Source: Aulosira sp. FACHB-615
Lineage (GTDB): Bacteria > Cyanobacteriota > Cyanobacteriia > Cyanobacteriales > Nostocaceae
Reading direction: 5' to 3'
Assembly (NCBI RefSeq): GCF_014698045.1
Contig: NZ_JACJSE010000022.1
Location: 44,807 to 108,806 of the forward strand
Length of the DNA stretch: 64,000 nt
The notes under the pieces are model-generated. The model had not been told where the DNA came from, searched no databases, and saw nothing but the letters and a program-made list of their open reading frames with translations. The position numbers and the translations under genes were made by a program. Of this stretch, positions 17,950 through 25,872 are shown one piece after another. How positions within the stretch are numbered: the first letter of the stretch is position 1; every line of letters starts with the position of its first letter.

Positions 17950-18055
17950 ACTTTTTCTCCAACCTAACCCCCAACCCCTTCCCTACGAGGGAAGGGGAGC
18001 AAAATTCAAAGCCTCTCTCCGCTTCGGGGAGAGGTTTGGAGAGGGGTTTAAAGAA
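17950..18055. repeat. Palindromic dispersed repeats after ileS
   Basis: Two hairpin units lie here: CCCCTTCCCTACGAGGG with AAGGGG, and CCTCTCTCCGCTTCGGGGAG with AGG. They probably end ileS transcription. No gene is seen. Confidence 0.55.
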
Positions 18056-18097
18056 TAAGTAGCACATCACGTTATATAGGAATTTATATTTTCCAAG

Positions 18098-18706
18098 ATG
18101 ATGAACACCCAATCACCTGTAACCACAGACTTCTTAGGAATGGTGCTGAAAATGCAACCAAACATCATCGTGAGTGACGAGCAACTTTTTGATTTCTGTC
18201 AAGTAAACCGTGATTTTCGCATTGAACGTAATCACCTTGGAGAATTATTGATTATGCCCCCCACAGGCGCAGAAACAGATGAACGCAATTTTAATTTAAC
18301 TGGTCAATTATGGATATGGACAAAGCAAGATGGTACGGGTGTAGGTTTTGGTTCTAGCGGTGGTTTTACCTTACCTAATGGTGCAGTGCGTTCTCCTGAT
18401 GCAGCCTGGATAAAAAAAGCCAGATGGGAAACAATACCTGTAGAACAAAGAAAGAAGTTTGCGCCTATTTGTCCTGAATTTGTAGTGGAATTGCGTTCAG
18501 AGACAGATAATTTGAAAACATTACAAGAAAAAATGGCAGAGTATATAGCTAATGGTACAGAATTAGGTTGGTTAATAGATAGAAAACAACACAAAGTATC
18601 TATTTATCGTCCAGAACAAGCTGTAGAAGAATTAGATAATCCTTTGACATTAAGCGGTGAAAATCTATTACCAGGATTTGTTTTAGATTTAAGTCAAATT
18701 TGGTAA
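18098..18706 (+). CDS. Uma2-family (DUF820) putative endonuclease
   Basis: This 202-residue protein belongs to the Uma2/DUF820 family, PD-(D/E)XK-like proteins greatly expanded in cyanobacteria and of unknown role. Typical parts are 'NHLGELLIMPPTGAET', RSPDAAWIKKARWE (metal-site Asp) and CPEFVVELRSETDNLK, where the Glu of the nuclease core lies, and the end LPGFVLDLSQIW. It could start at either of two adjacent ATGs (18098 or 18101). It is a single gene. Confidence 0.88.
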   Translation: MMNTQSPVTTDFLGMVLKMQPNIIVSDEQLFDFCQVNRDFRIERNHLGELLIMPPTGAETDERNFNLTGQLWIWTKQDGTGVGFGSSGGFTLPNGAVRSPDAAWIKKARWETIPVEQRKKFAPICPEFVVELRSETDNLKTLQEKMAEYIANGTELGWLIDRKQHKVSIYRPEQAVEELDNPLTLSGENLLPGFVLDLSQIW

Positions 18707-19078
18707 GCGGATACAGAGTGTTTCGGTTGAATACAGGATATCTATCAAGGGGACAGAGGCTAGAGACTAGAGGCTGGAAAAATTTAGCTGATGTAGATTA
18801 AATATGCTGTATTAAGAAACTTAATAAATCCTTTATTCATTATTTTATAGCCTTTCCTAGTCTGCTGAGGTATAAATTTATCTGCGTCCATCTGCGTCCA
18901 TCTGCGTCCATCTGCGGTTAATTATTATTGCTTGTACTTCAATAGAATGAGAAACGCTATAATATCGTTTTAAAAATTACCTAATTTTAGTTTAAGTGCG
19001 ATCGCTGCTGTAACCTTTTAGGAAGTAGGTGACAGGTTACAGATCATTTTCTATCACCTGTCACCTATCCCCTCTCCC
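18707..19078. other. Repeat-containing intergenic region
   Basis: Between convergent genes lie a tandem TCTGCGTCCA unit repeated about 3.5 times (18879-18917), a HIP1 site, and an inverted repeat with arms AGGTGACAGG and CCTGTCACCT (about 19026-19067) that could act as a terminator. No gene is visible. Confidence 0.5.
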
Positions 19079-19963
19079 CTACAACTTCTGCAACAATTCT
19101 TGAGTTAACTGCAAAAATGCTTTAGAACCAGCAGATTGAGGTGCATTTAAAACAGCAGGCATAAAACTATCAACAGCCTTCGCCACATTAATATCAACGG
19201 GGATTTGTGCCTTACAAATTTGTTCTACACCAAAATCTTCCACAACTCGGTGCATAACTTGTTTATAATATCTGCCAGTCAGTAAATTAGTATTGCACAT
19301 ACTAAAAACAATTCCCAGCATTTTGATATTTATTTTCGCTTCATGTTCATGACTATCTTTTAACTGGCCAATGCGTCTTTCTAAAAGTTGAATTCCCACT
19401 ACAGATAAAGGTTCTGGCTTGGCAGGGAGGATGTAAAAATCACTAGCAGCTAAAGCACTGCGAGTCAGCAAATTATAACCAGGAGCGCAATCTAACAGAA
19501 TAAAATCATACTCATCACGCACTGGTTTTAAAATGTTATTTATCAATACTCTTTCAAAACGGTTCCAGACATTTTCAAAGTTTTGTTCACCAAAAGCAAC
19601 CGTTTGTTTGTGCAGCATTTCTGAGACAACAAACTCATCATATAAATCGATATCACCCGGTAATAAACTTAGTTCGCTAAGTCCACAAATTTGAGGTTGG
19701 ATAATATCGTTAATTGTCAGCTTGCTGTTAGGATCTGGATTAATGACATCATCGATTAAATATCTAAATGTCAGTCTTTGTTTGCGCCGCTTGGCAAAGT
19801 CTAAAGGCGACATCAGACTAAGTGTGGCGCTAATTTGGGTATCTAAGTCTAATACCAGTACCTTTTTACCGTAATTTTTCGCCAAACAAGTAGCTAAGTT
19901 GACGGTGAGAGTCGTTTTCCCTACACCGCCTTTCATATTTGCAGTAGCAATTACATATCCCAT
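19079..19963 (-). CDS. ParA-family ATPase
   Basis: This 294-residue protein has a deviant Walker A box, NMKGGVGKTTLTVNLA, at residues 9-24. It also has the VLVLDLDTQ strand, a Walker B region (FILLDCAPG) and the usual C-terminal helices. ParA/Soj ATPases form gradients on DNA or polymerise to position plasmids, chromosomes or protein complexes. No parB lies directly downstream. A second ParA domain and a ParB-like gene lie divergently 333 bp away. It may be chromosomal or of integrated-plasmid origin. Confidence 0.88.
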   Translation of the reverse strand: MGYVIATANMKGGVGKTTLTVNLATCLAKNYGKKVLVLDLDTQISATLSLMSPLDFAKRRKQRLTFRYLIDDVINPDPNSKLTINDIIQPQICGLSELSLLPGDIDLYDEFVVSEMLHKQTVAFGEQNFENVWNRFERVLINNILKPVRDEYDFILLDCAPGYNLLTRSALAASDFYILPAKPEPLSVVGIQLLERRIGQLKDSHEHEAKINIKMLGIVFSMCNTNLLTGRYYKQVMHRVVEDFGVEQICKAQIPVDINVAKAVDSFMPAVLNAPQSAGSKAFLQLTQELLQKL

Positions 19964-20296
19964 TGGTTAATTCCTCTGATGACGCATTCCCATCTAGGTA
20001 GCGTACACCCATCCTGAACGCTTAAAACTTTCGTTAAATTTAATATTTGTGGGAAATCAAAAATTAAAACCTTCAAATTATAGCAGTCTTGAATCATTCC
20101 CCAACAAACAGATCCTCAACTTTTGGAAGAAATTGGGGATCTGAGGTTTGTGGAAATTACTCTGTTCAAAATGATATTTATTTTTTTTACAAATACTTAA
20201 AAAATATTTATACACAATCTTAGCCAGTAATTTTGTGGCAGAATCAAACAGATATAAGCATGATGCAATAAATTAAATTCTATCGAGGTAAATAAT
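19964..20296. other. Divergent regulatory region between two ParA genes
   Basis: This 333 bp AT-rich region must hold both promoters. An inverted repeat with arms CCCCAACAAACAGATCCTCA and TTGGGGATCTGAGG (about 20099-20143) is present. A GAGG ribosome site at 20285 precedes the TTG start at 20297. Confidence 0.45.
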
Positions 20297-21673
20297 TTGG
20301 CTTTCAATCCTGAGTTGTGCCGTAACGAAAGTGAAGTTGAAAGCAAACTCATAGTCCAATATTTGCTACCACAGTTAGGATATACACCAGACACTTGGCA
20401 TCAAGAAGTCGCAGTTGGTAGCATCCGCCTAGATTTTCTCGCATTTGCCGCACAAGTCCTACCATTTGTTATAGACGCTAACTCGCCATTGAGTGTGGTG
20501 ATGGAAGCAAAGCATCCTAAACAAAACTTAAATAATCACTTTCTCAGACTCAGGCATTATTTAACCAGCTTGAATGTGAGATATGGATTATTGACTAATG
20601 GTAAAGAGATTAGAATTTATCAAAAATTAGGTGATGATGTTAAGTTAGTTTTTTCTTGTGCTGGGAAAGATGTAGAGATAAAACTAGAAGAAATTAAAAG
20701 CCTGATTGGTAGAGATAGTCTCAACAAAAATCAGGTGATAGATAACGTTGTAATTGGTAATTATCAAGAACAATTGAATTCACAAGAACAAGGTAAAAAT
20801 TACATGAAGACCATAGCAATCTACCATAATAAAGGCGGAGTTGGAAAAACAACTATTGCTGTTAACCTTGCAGCAGCTTTAAGTAAAAAAGGTAAAAGAG
20901 TTCTTTTAATTGATATCGATTCCCAGGCAAACACCACTTTTGCTACAGGGCTAATTAAATTTCAATTTGAAGAAGATGATGATTTAAAAGACAAAAATGT
21001 ATACCATTTAATAGAATCAGGAGAATTTAATTATATTCCAGATATTGTTCGTCAGTCTCAATACTTTAATAATCCTGAGATTGATGTCATACCTTCTCAT
21101 ATAACCTTGATTGAATATCAAGATACATTAAACAAAATTGCTGCTACTAGACGTAGGTTAGTAAAAAAATTGAATATGGTAGAAAGTAATTATGACATTG
21201 TAATTATTGATACGCCTCCGTCAAGGGATTATTATGCTGAAGTTGCTTTGATTGCAGCTGATTACTTAATAATTCCTTCTGATTTAAAACCATTTGCAAA
21301 TCAAGGTTTGCCGACAGTAATAAATTTCATTAAACAAGTTAATGAATATAGAGATGATATAGGCAAATTACCCATTAATATAATAGGCGTTCTTGCTTCT
21401 AAAATTTCTACGAATGCTAAATTTTTACAATATACCTTTCCAAAACAGAGAGATGTCATATTAGAACGCTATAATCTACCTCTGCTCGAAGCCGTAATTT
21501 ATGATAGAACAGTGTTGTCAGAGTGTATGAATCAAACAATAACAGTTGGAGAATTAGAGTATCCAGATCCCAAGTCTGTTATTAAATATGCAGAAATTAA
21601 ATCTAATGCTGAACAATCTGCTATGGAGTTTGAAATTTTAGCAGATGAAGTTTTACAAAAAATGGAGGGTTAA
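20297..21673 (+). CDS. Fusion of HSDR_N-like nuclease domain and ParA ATPase
   Basis: This 458-residue protein has two parts. Residues 1-125 resemble the N-terminal domain of type I restriction HsdR proteins, with PD-(D/E)XK signs: LDF (Asp46), then VVMEAKHP (Glu70, Lys72), then 'YGLLTNGKEIRIYQ'. From about residue 170 it is a complete ParA: IYHNKGGVGKTT (Lys179, Lys184), LLIDIDSQANTTFATG, 'IVIIDTPPSRDYY'. It starts with TTG preceded by GAGG, because no ATG fits the N-terminal domain. The next gene follows after 3 bp. I do not know a characterised protein with this layout, so the role in segregation or defence is open. Confidence 0.75.
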   Translation: MAFNPELCRNESEVESKLIVQYLLPQLGYTPDTWHQEVAVGSIRLDFLAFAAQVLPFVIDANSPLSVVMEAKHPKQNLNNHFLRLRHYLTSLNVRYGLLTNGKEIRIYQKLGDDVKLVFSCAGKDVEIKLEEIKSLIGRDSLNKNQVIDNVVIGNYQEQLNSQEQGKNYMKTIAIYHNKGGVGKTTIAVNLAAALSKKGKRVLLIDIDSQANTTFATGLIKFQFEEDDDLKDKNVYHLIESGEFNYIPDIVRQSQYFNNPEIDVIPSHITLIEYQDTLNKIAATRRRLVKKLNMVESNYDIVIIDTPPSRDYYAEVALIAADYLIIPSDLKPFANQGLPTVINFIKQVNEYRDDIGKLPINIIGVLASKISTNAKFLQYTFPKQRDVILERYNLPLLEAVIYDRTVLSECMNQTITVGELEYPDPKSVIKYAEIKSNAEQSAMEFEILADEVLQKMEG

Positions 21674-21676
21674 TTA

Positions 21677-22435
21677 ATGATGAAATTTTATCTTGTAGAC
21701 GTGAAAGATATTAATTCTAATATACCTCGTTCAAATTTTTCTGAAGCTGATTTAGATAACCTAGCAGAGATTATTCTAGAAAGTGGAGGAATTATAAGAC
21801 CATTAGTCTTAAAACCGACAGATGCCGAAAATTATACAGTTATTGATGGGCATTTTGAGTACTATGCTGCTGTAAAAGCAAAAGAAAAAAATCCCCGAAA
21901 GGGTGAAATGGTTAATGCTTTTGTAATTTCACCTAAAAATGAGGATATACTACTGAAGCAAGTAGCAGCATTTCGAGAATTGAAATATTCTAATACTATA
22001 GAAGAAAATATAGTATCGACAGAAACAAACAAATCTAAACTAAGCTTGGAAAAGGAAGAAATTAGTTTAATAGAAAAGCAAATTAATGACTTAAGATTAG
22101 AATTAGCGCAAGAAAAGAAAGAAAGGCAAAAACTCTATGAATACATAAAGTCAGTTGAAAATCAAATACCCAAACAAATTACACCATTAGAAGCATTTAA
22201 TAGTTTAAATGTGCTAGAACTCACTTTAAGATTAAGAACTGCCGGATTTACAGATAAGAAAGCAGCTCAAGTTGCTGAAAGTATTGAGAAAGTTCGTAAA
22301 AAGAAACCATTTGATTCGTTAAAAGATGTTATAGCAAGAGTGACAATTATATCGGGTAAAAAACAAGTTAAAGGTATTAGTGGTGATAAAATGGTTGATA
22401 TTATTGATAGTTGGTCTCGTCTAGTATTTAAGTAA
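21677..22435 (+). CDS. ParB-like protein with coiled coil and helical C-terminus
   Basis: This 252-residue protein opens with a ParB/sulfiredoxin-like domain: YLVDVKDINSNIPRS, then 'LAEIILESGGIIRPLVLKP' and the YTVIDGHFEYYAAVKA signature, in which ParB proteins usually have G-E/H-R. A coiled coil (about 125-170) follows, then a C-terminal helix-hairpin-helix-like segment ('FNSLNVLELTLRLRTAGF', VKGISGDKMVDIID). It has no obvious ParB central HTH. GGAGG near the end of the preceding gene serves as its ribosome site, so the two are translationally coupled. It is probably the partner of the nuclease-ParA fusion. Confidence 0.65.
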   Translation: MMKFYLVDVKDINSNIPRSNFSEADLDNLAEIILESGGIIRPLVLKPTDAENYTVIDGHFEYYAAVKAKEKNPRKGEMVNAFVISPKNEDILLKQVAAFRELKYSNTIEENIVSTETNKSKLSLEKEEISLIEKQINDLRLELAQEKKERQKLYEYIKSVENQIPKQITPLEAFNSLNVLELTLRLRTAGFTDKKAAQVAESIEKVRKKKPFDSLKDVIARVTIISGKKQVKGISGDKMVDIIDSWSRLVFK

Positions 22436-22982
22436 TTCTTACTTATGAGCAAAGTTAAGACAAAATATTAGACATTCTACGTTAATCCTATAATTCTTTG
22501 CGTCTTTGCGCCTTTGCGTGAGGATTAAAACTCATGTTTTAGAACCTTCGCGTAATAAATATACTAGCGATCGCACATAATATCAAAACTATCTCTAGCT
22601 TGTTTTCATTCAAACTACCGAGCAACTAACTGGCTGTTTAAGACTTTGGTAATGCGATCGCCTGCAAACTTTCAATAGACTATTATGTAAATATCTCATA
22701 TTTCACCACCTTCTTTGGTACTGAGAAACTACAAGCCTATTGAGATATAGCAAGCCTAAGCAAGTTACAAACATATATCTCCCTTGTCTCCCTTGTCTCC
22801 CTTGTCGCTCTGAATTATCTTATTCATATCTCAAATAGGATAGCTATATTTAGGTATTGTTATCTATAAATTGGTAGAGAAAAATCTATCTATCTTTTGA
22901 CTTCAAAAGTTACCTCATCTGGAAGAAACGCCGATAAATCAATGTTGTTAATCTGATTACAGATGAGATTTTCGAGGTCGTT
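22436..22982. other. Intergenic region with tandem repeats
   Basis: This 547 bp region contains CTTTGCGTCTTTGCGCC-type repeats (about 22496-22525), HIP1 sites and a tandem TCTCCCTTG unit repeated about three times (22780-22806). I see no gene. Confidence 0.45.
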
Positions 22983-23255
22983 ATGAATATTATTGCTTGG
23001 ATAATATTAGGTTTATTAGCTGGTGCGATCGCTAAAGCCATTTACCCTGGCTATCAAGGTGGCGGTATTCTTTCCACAATGATTTTAGGAATTGTTGGTG
23101 CTTTTCTTGGCGGAAGTTTATATACTTTGTTGCAAACAGGGACTTTGCAATTGACAGCCACTAGTTTTAGTCTTCCTGGCTTATTTATAGCAATCATTGG
23201 TGCCATTATTGCTATTTACTTATGGGGACTACTGCGAAGAAGCAGTAACGCTTAA
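22983..23255 (+). CDS. GlsB/YeaQ/YmgE-family stress membrane protein
   Basis: This 90-residue integral membrane protein has three hydrophobic spans and Gly-rich turns: 'MNIIAWIILGLLAGAIAKAI', then GGGILSTMILGIVGAFLGG, then LPGLFIAIIGAIIAIYLWGLL. This is the pattern of the transglycosylase-associated (GlsB/YeaQ/YmgE) family, small proteins often induced by general stress. A catalase gene follows on the same strand after 231 bp. A stress role is inferred from the family. Confidence 0.85.
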   Translation: MNIIAWIILGLLAGAIAKAIYPGYQGGGILSTMILGIVGAFLGGSLYTLLQTGTLQLTATSFSLPGLFIAIIGAIIAIYLWGLLRRSSNA

Positions 23256-23486
23256 ACTCTTGTGAGTAAACCATTATTAAACCGAGAGTGTGTTGGGTAA
23301 ATTTTACCAATAACACTCTTTACAACCCCGAAATATACTTTTGTCCTACCTGCTGTAGAAAGCTAATTTGCCAACAACACACTAATCATATTGTTTATCT
23401 ATAAAAGCAGTTAAAAACTCTCAACTGCCAAGGCAATAAATTTATTGCCCACTATGTTTTGTTGAAAATAATCCCAGAGGTCTTGC

Positions 23487-24182
23487 ATGTTTTTCCATAA
23501 GAAAGATCCAATTCATGTTGTCAATGTTAATGACAGCAATCCCCGTTTTGCTCAGTTACTGCTTGAGCAGTTTGGCGGTGCAACTGGAGAACTAACCGCC
23601 GCTTTGCAATATTGGGTGCAATCTTTTCATGTGGAAAATGCTGGAATTCGAGATATGTTGCAAGATATTGCCATTGAAGAATTCGGGCATTTAGAAATGG
23701 TTGGTAAATTAATTGAAGCTCATACTAAAAATACTGACCAAACAGATGCTTATAAAAGTACTCTGTTCGCTATTCGCGGTATTGGCCCCCACTTTTTAGA
23801 TAGCCAAGGTAATGCTTGGACAGCTAACTATATCAACGAAGGTGGAGATGTAGTTCGTGATTTAAGAGCGAATATTGCGGCTGAAGCTGGCGCTCGTCAA
23901 ACTTACGAAGAGTTAATTAAATTAGCACCAGATCAAGGGACAAAAAATACTTTGGTGCATTTGTTAACCAGAGAAATTTCTCATACCCAGATGTTTATGA
24001 AAGCATTAGATTCTGTGGGTAAATTGACAGATCCATTTTTCGGTAATATTCAGCCTGATGAAACAGTGAATATTTACTATAACTTATCTACTAATGGCAA
24101 TGGTCACGATGAGCGCGGCCCCTGGAATTCTGAACCTGCTTTCAAATACGTTGCTAATCCTTTAGAAAGCAAAACTAACTAA
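23487..24182 (+). CDS. Manganese catalase (KatB-like)
   Basis: This 231-residue ferritin-fold enzyme dismutates hydrogen peroxide with a dimanganese centre. Metal-ligand regions are visible: ATGELTAALQYW (first Glu), 'IAIEEFGHLEMVG' (Glu and His), NIAAEAGARQTYEEL and LTREISHTQMF (Glu, His). Length matches the short cyanobacterial KatB type. It lacks the long C-terminal tail of some bacterial enzymes and ends in a Gly/Asn-rich segment. The start ATG is at 23487. It protects against peroxide from photosynthesis and desiccation stress. Confidence 0.92.
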   Translation: MFFHKKDPIHVVNVNDSNPRFAQLLLEQFGGATGELTAALQYWVQSFHVENAGIRDMLQDIAIEEFGHLEMVGKLIEAHTKNTDQTDAYKSTLFAIRGIGPHFLDSQGNAWTANYINEGGDVVRDLRANIAAEAGARQTYEELIKLAPDQGTKNTLVHLLTREISHTQMFMKALDSVGKLTDPFFGNIQPDETVNIYYNLSTNGNGHDERGPWNSEPAFKYVANPLESKTN

Positions 24183-24310
24183 AGTTTCTGTCCTCCTAAT
24201 TCCTTGTCAACCCTCAATAATTATGACTTAAGTCAGTGGGAGTTTCTTCCCTGACTTATTTTATTGCTTTTTTAATGCAAAACCCATTACTTTTCTAGGG
24301 AGATTGATTA

Positions 24311-25081
24311 GTGATTGTTAAACCTACACAAAATGGTTGGGAAGTAATTTATCATCGCGCTCATGCTTTACTTGCAGCACAGTTAGCCGGACAGTGGCGG
24401 CGGAAAAATGCACCACCAAGGTTATATGAAACATTAGCTGCAATTTCTCATCACGATGACTTAGAAAAAGAGTGGGAAGAAGATAACCTGACGGAAGCTG
24501 GCGCACCAATGGATTTTATGTTGAATCCTGAAATCAACGTTGATAAGTTGGCGAATCTGATTAAGAATGCTCACTATCGTGGACGCTGGGTAACTCTTTT
24601 AATTTCTAAGCACCTGTGTCGGATAAATGAGTCTAAACGTGGTAAGTCACCAGAATTAGACAAGTTTTTAGACGAACAAGTAAAAAACCAAGAACACTGG
24701 CGTAAAGAGTTAGGAATAACGCAAGATGAAGTGGATACAGCTTACGCATTTATGCAGTGGTGCGATCGCCTATCTCTAATTCTCTGTCAGCAAGAATTAC
24801 CTGCGGATGAACGCTTCTTAGAAATTAACACAGGGCCTGATGGTCAGCGTTATGAAATTATGCAACGCAGCGACTCTTTAGTCACAGTCCAACCTTGGCC
24901 GTTTGAAGACGAAAAATTCACTGTCAATGTCGAAGCTTGTGAATTATCCCAAGTCAAGTTTGCTACTCCCGCTAAACTGATTCAAGCTCTCCAACAAGCT
25001 CCCATCAAAGTACTAGAGTGGACTTTTGTAGCTAGTACAACAAAGCAAAAGTCAAAAGGCAAAAGGAAAAAGAAAGAATAG
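24311..25081 (+). CDS. DUF3891 family protein with a MITE-derived C-terminus
   Basis: This 256-residue protein starts with GTG at 24311 after AGGGAG. Conserved His-rich segments 'EVIYHRAHALLAAQLAG' and ISHHDDLEKEW recall a metal-binding HD-like helical protein and match DUF3891, which has no known function. Codons after about residue 240 (ASTTKQKSKGKRKKKE) are encoded by the element CTAGTACAACAAAGC... at 25032, so the native end was replaced or extended by a mobile element that also supplies the stop codon. Confidence 0.75.
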   Translation: MIVKPTQNGWEVIYHRAHALLAAQLAGQWRRKNAPPRLYETLAAISHHDDLEKEWEEDNLTEAGAPMDFMLNPEINVDKLANLIKNAHYRGRWVTLLISKHLCRINESKRGKSPELDKFLDEQVKNQEHWRKELGITQDEVDTAYAFMQWCDRLSLILCQQELPADERFLEINTGPDGQRYEIMQRSDSLVTVQPWPFEDEKFTVNVEACELSQVKFATPAKLIQALQQAPIKVLEWTFVASTTKQKSKGKRKKKE

Positions 25082-25188
25082 TGATACTACAAGCCTTTTA
25101 GCAATTCCTTATGGTCACTGAGTTTCGGCTTCGCTCAACTGCCGTTTGGTCGAAGTGTGGTCTGTTTATTTACACCGACCTGTACTAG
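25032..25188. mobile_element. CTAGTACA-family miniature element, copy 2, with an insert
   Basis: The perfect ends CTAGTACA and TGTACTAG match copies 1 and 3. An extra segment of about 50 bp (CACTGAGTTTCGGCTTCGC... to GGTC, about 25110-25161) is absent from the other copies and looks like a second repeat nested in the element. It overlaps the 3' end of the DUF3891 gene. Confidence 0.7.
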
Positions 25189-25196
25189 TTAAACTC

Positions 25197-25409
25197 CAAT
25201 ACAGTTCAGATAAGACAACTAAATGACAACAAAACCAACAAATCATTACTCAACAAAAAATGAAAGAATGATTTTGGAGGGGGTTTGGGGGACGCAACCG
25301 TCACCCAATCGGGGGTTTGGGGGATTCTCCCCCAAATCTTACTCATTGTCTAATAGGTAAAGCAGAAAGTGAGTAATTAACCTCTTTTCACCCTAGCTGA
25401 ACCGTATTG
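25197..25409. mobile_element. CAATACAGTTCA-family inverted-repeat element, copy 1
   Basis: It starts CAATACAGTTCAG and ends CTGAACCGTATTG, an almost perfect terminal inverted repeat. The interior includes 'GATTTTGGAGGGGGTTTGGG' and GACGCAACCGTC, shared with 48067-48304. It is non-coding. Confidence 0.7.
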
Positions 25410-25435
25410 AGTTAAACCCATCGAAAAATACAAAT

Positions 25436-25510
25436 GAAAAAGCGTCCGGGAGTGTTGCCGTGTTTCCACCCCAGACGCTCTTTCTTTTCAACTTGCTCCT
25501 CACACACAAA
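25436..25510 (-). ncRNA. Yfr2-family small RNA, copy A
   Basis: Read on the minus strand, it begins TTTGTGTGTGAGGAGCAAG, complementary to the conserved core of the Yfr1 sRNA (CUCCUCACAC). It continues with an A-rich linker and ends in a stem AGCGTCTGGGG/CCCGGACGCT whose loop contains GGAAACA, followed by TTTTTC. A GGAAACA loop and a 3' terminator-like hairpin are hallmarks of the cyanobacterial Yfr2-Yfr5 family. A -10-like TATTTT lies just upstream. Confidence 0.72.
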
Positions 25511-25600
25511 TATAAAATAGCATTTGTTTTTTGAATTAGTAAATCTGTTGTGTGACAGTTTTACGAATTGCACAAACTATGTTAGTATTTCTATCCCAAA

Positions 25601-25675
25601 TAAAAAGCACCTGATGGTGTTGCCGTGTTTCCACCCCAGGCGCTTTTTATTTTCAACTTGCTCCTCACACACAAC
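25601..25675 (-). ncRNA. Yfr2-family small RNA, copy B
   Basis: This is a second copy in the same orientation, upstream of copy A. The minus strand reads TTGTGTGTGAGGAGCAAG, then AAAAGCGCCTGGGG with the GGAAACACGGCAAC loop, then CATCAGGTGCTTTTTA. Compensatory changes keep the terminal stem paired (AAGCGCCTG with CAGGTGCTT). Upstream TTGTCA and GATAAC, 16 bases apart, form a plausible promoter. Confidence 0.72.
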
Positions 25676-25872
25676 TAGAAGTTATCACTTGTTTTGGGAA
25701 ATGACAAGTATATTATGTAACACTTTATTAAGTCTTTAAATCACCCGTGGTTTACGCCAGTGATACGCATACAACTTAAATATTTAGATAAGATATAACT
25801 CAGGATGGTTGCCGAGACGGAATAAACATTTTATGTCTTAGAGACAGGTGACTGCCAAGGATTAATCGCAGT

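Noticed and set aside
25524..25739. 71-residue plus-strand frame in the 25 kb gap
   Set aside because: It is antisense to the Yfr2-like sRNA copy B and contains its hairpin. There is no ribosome site.
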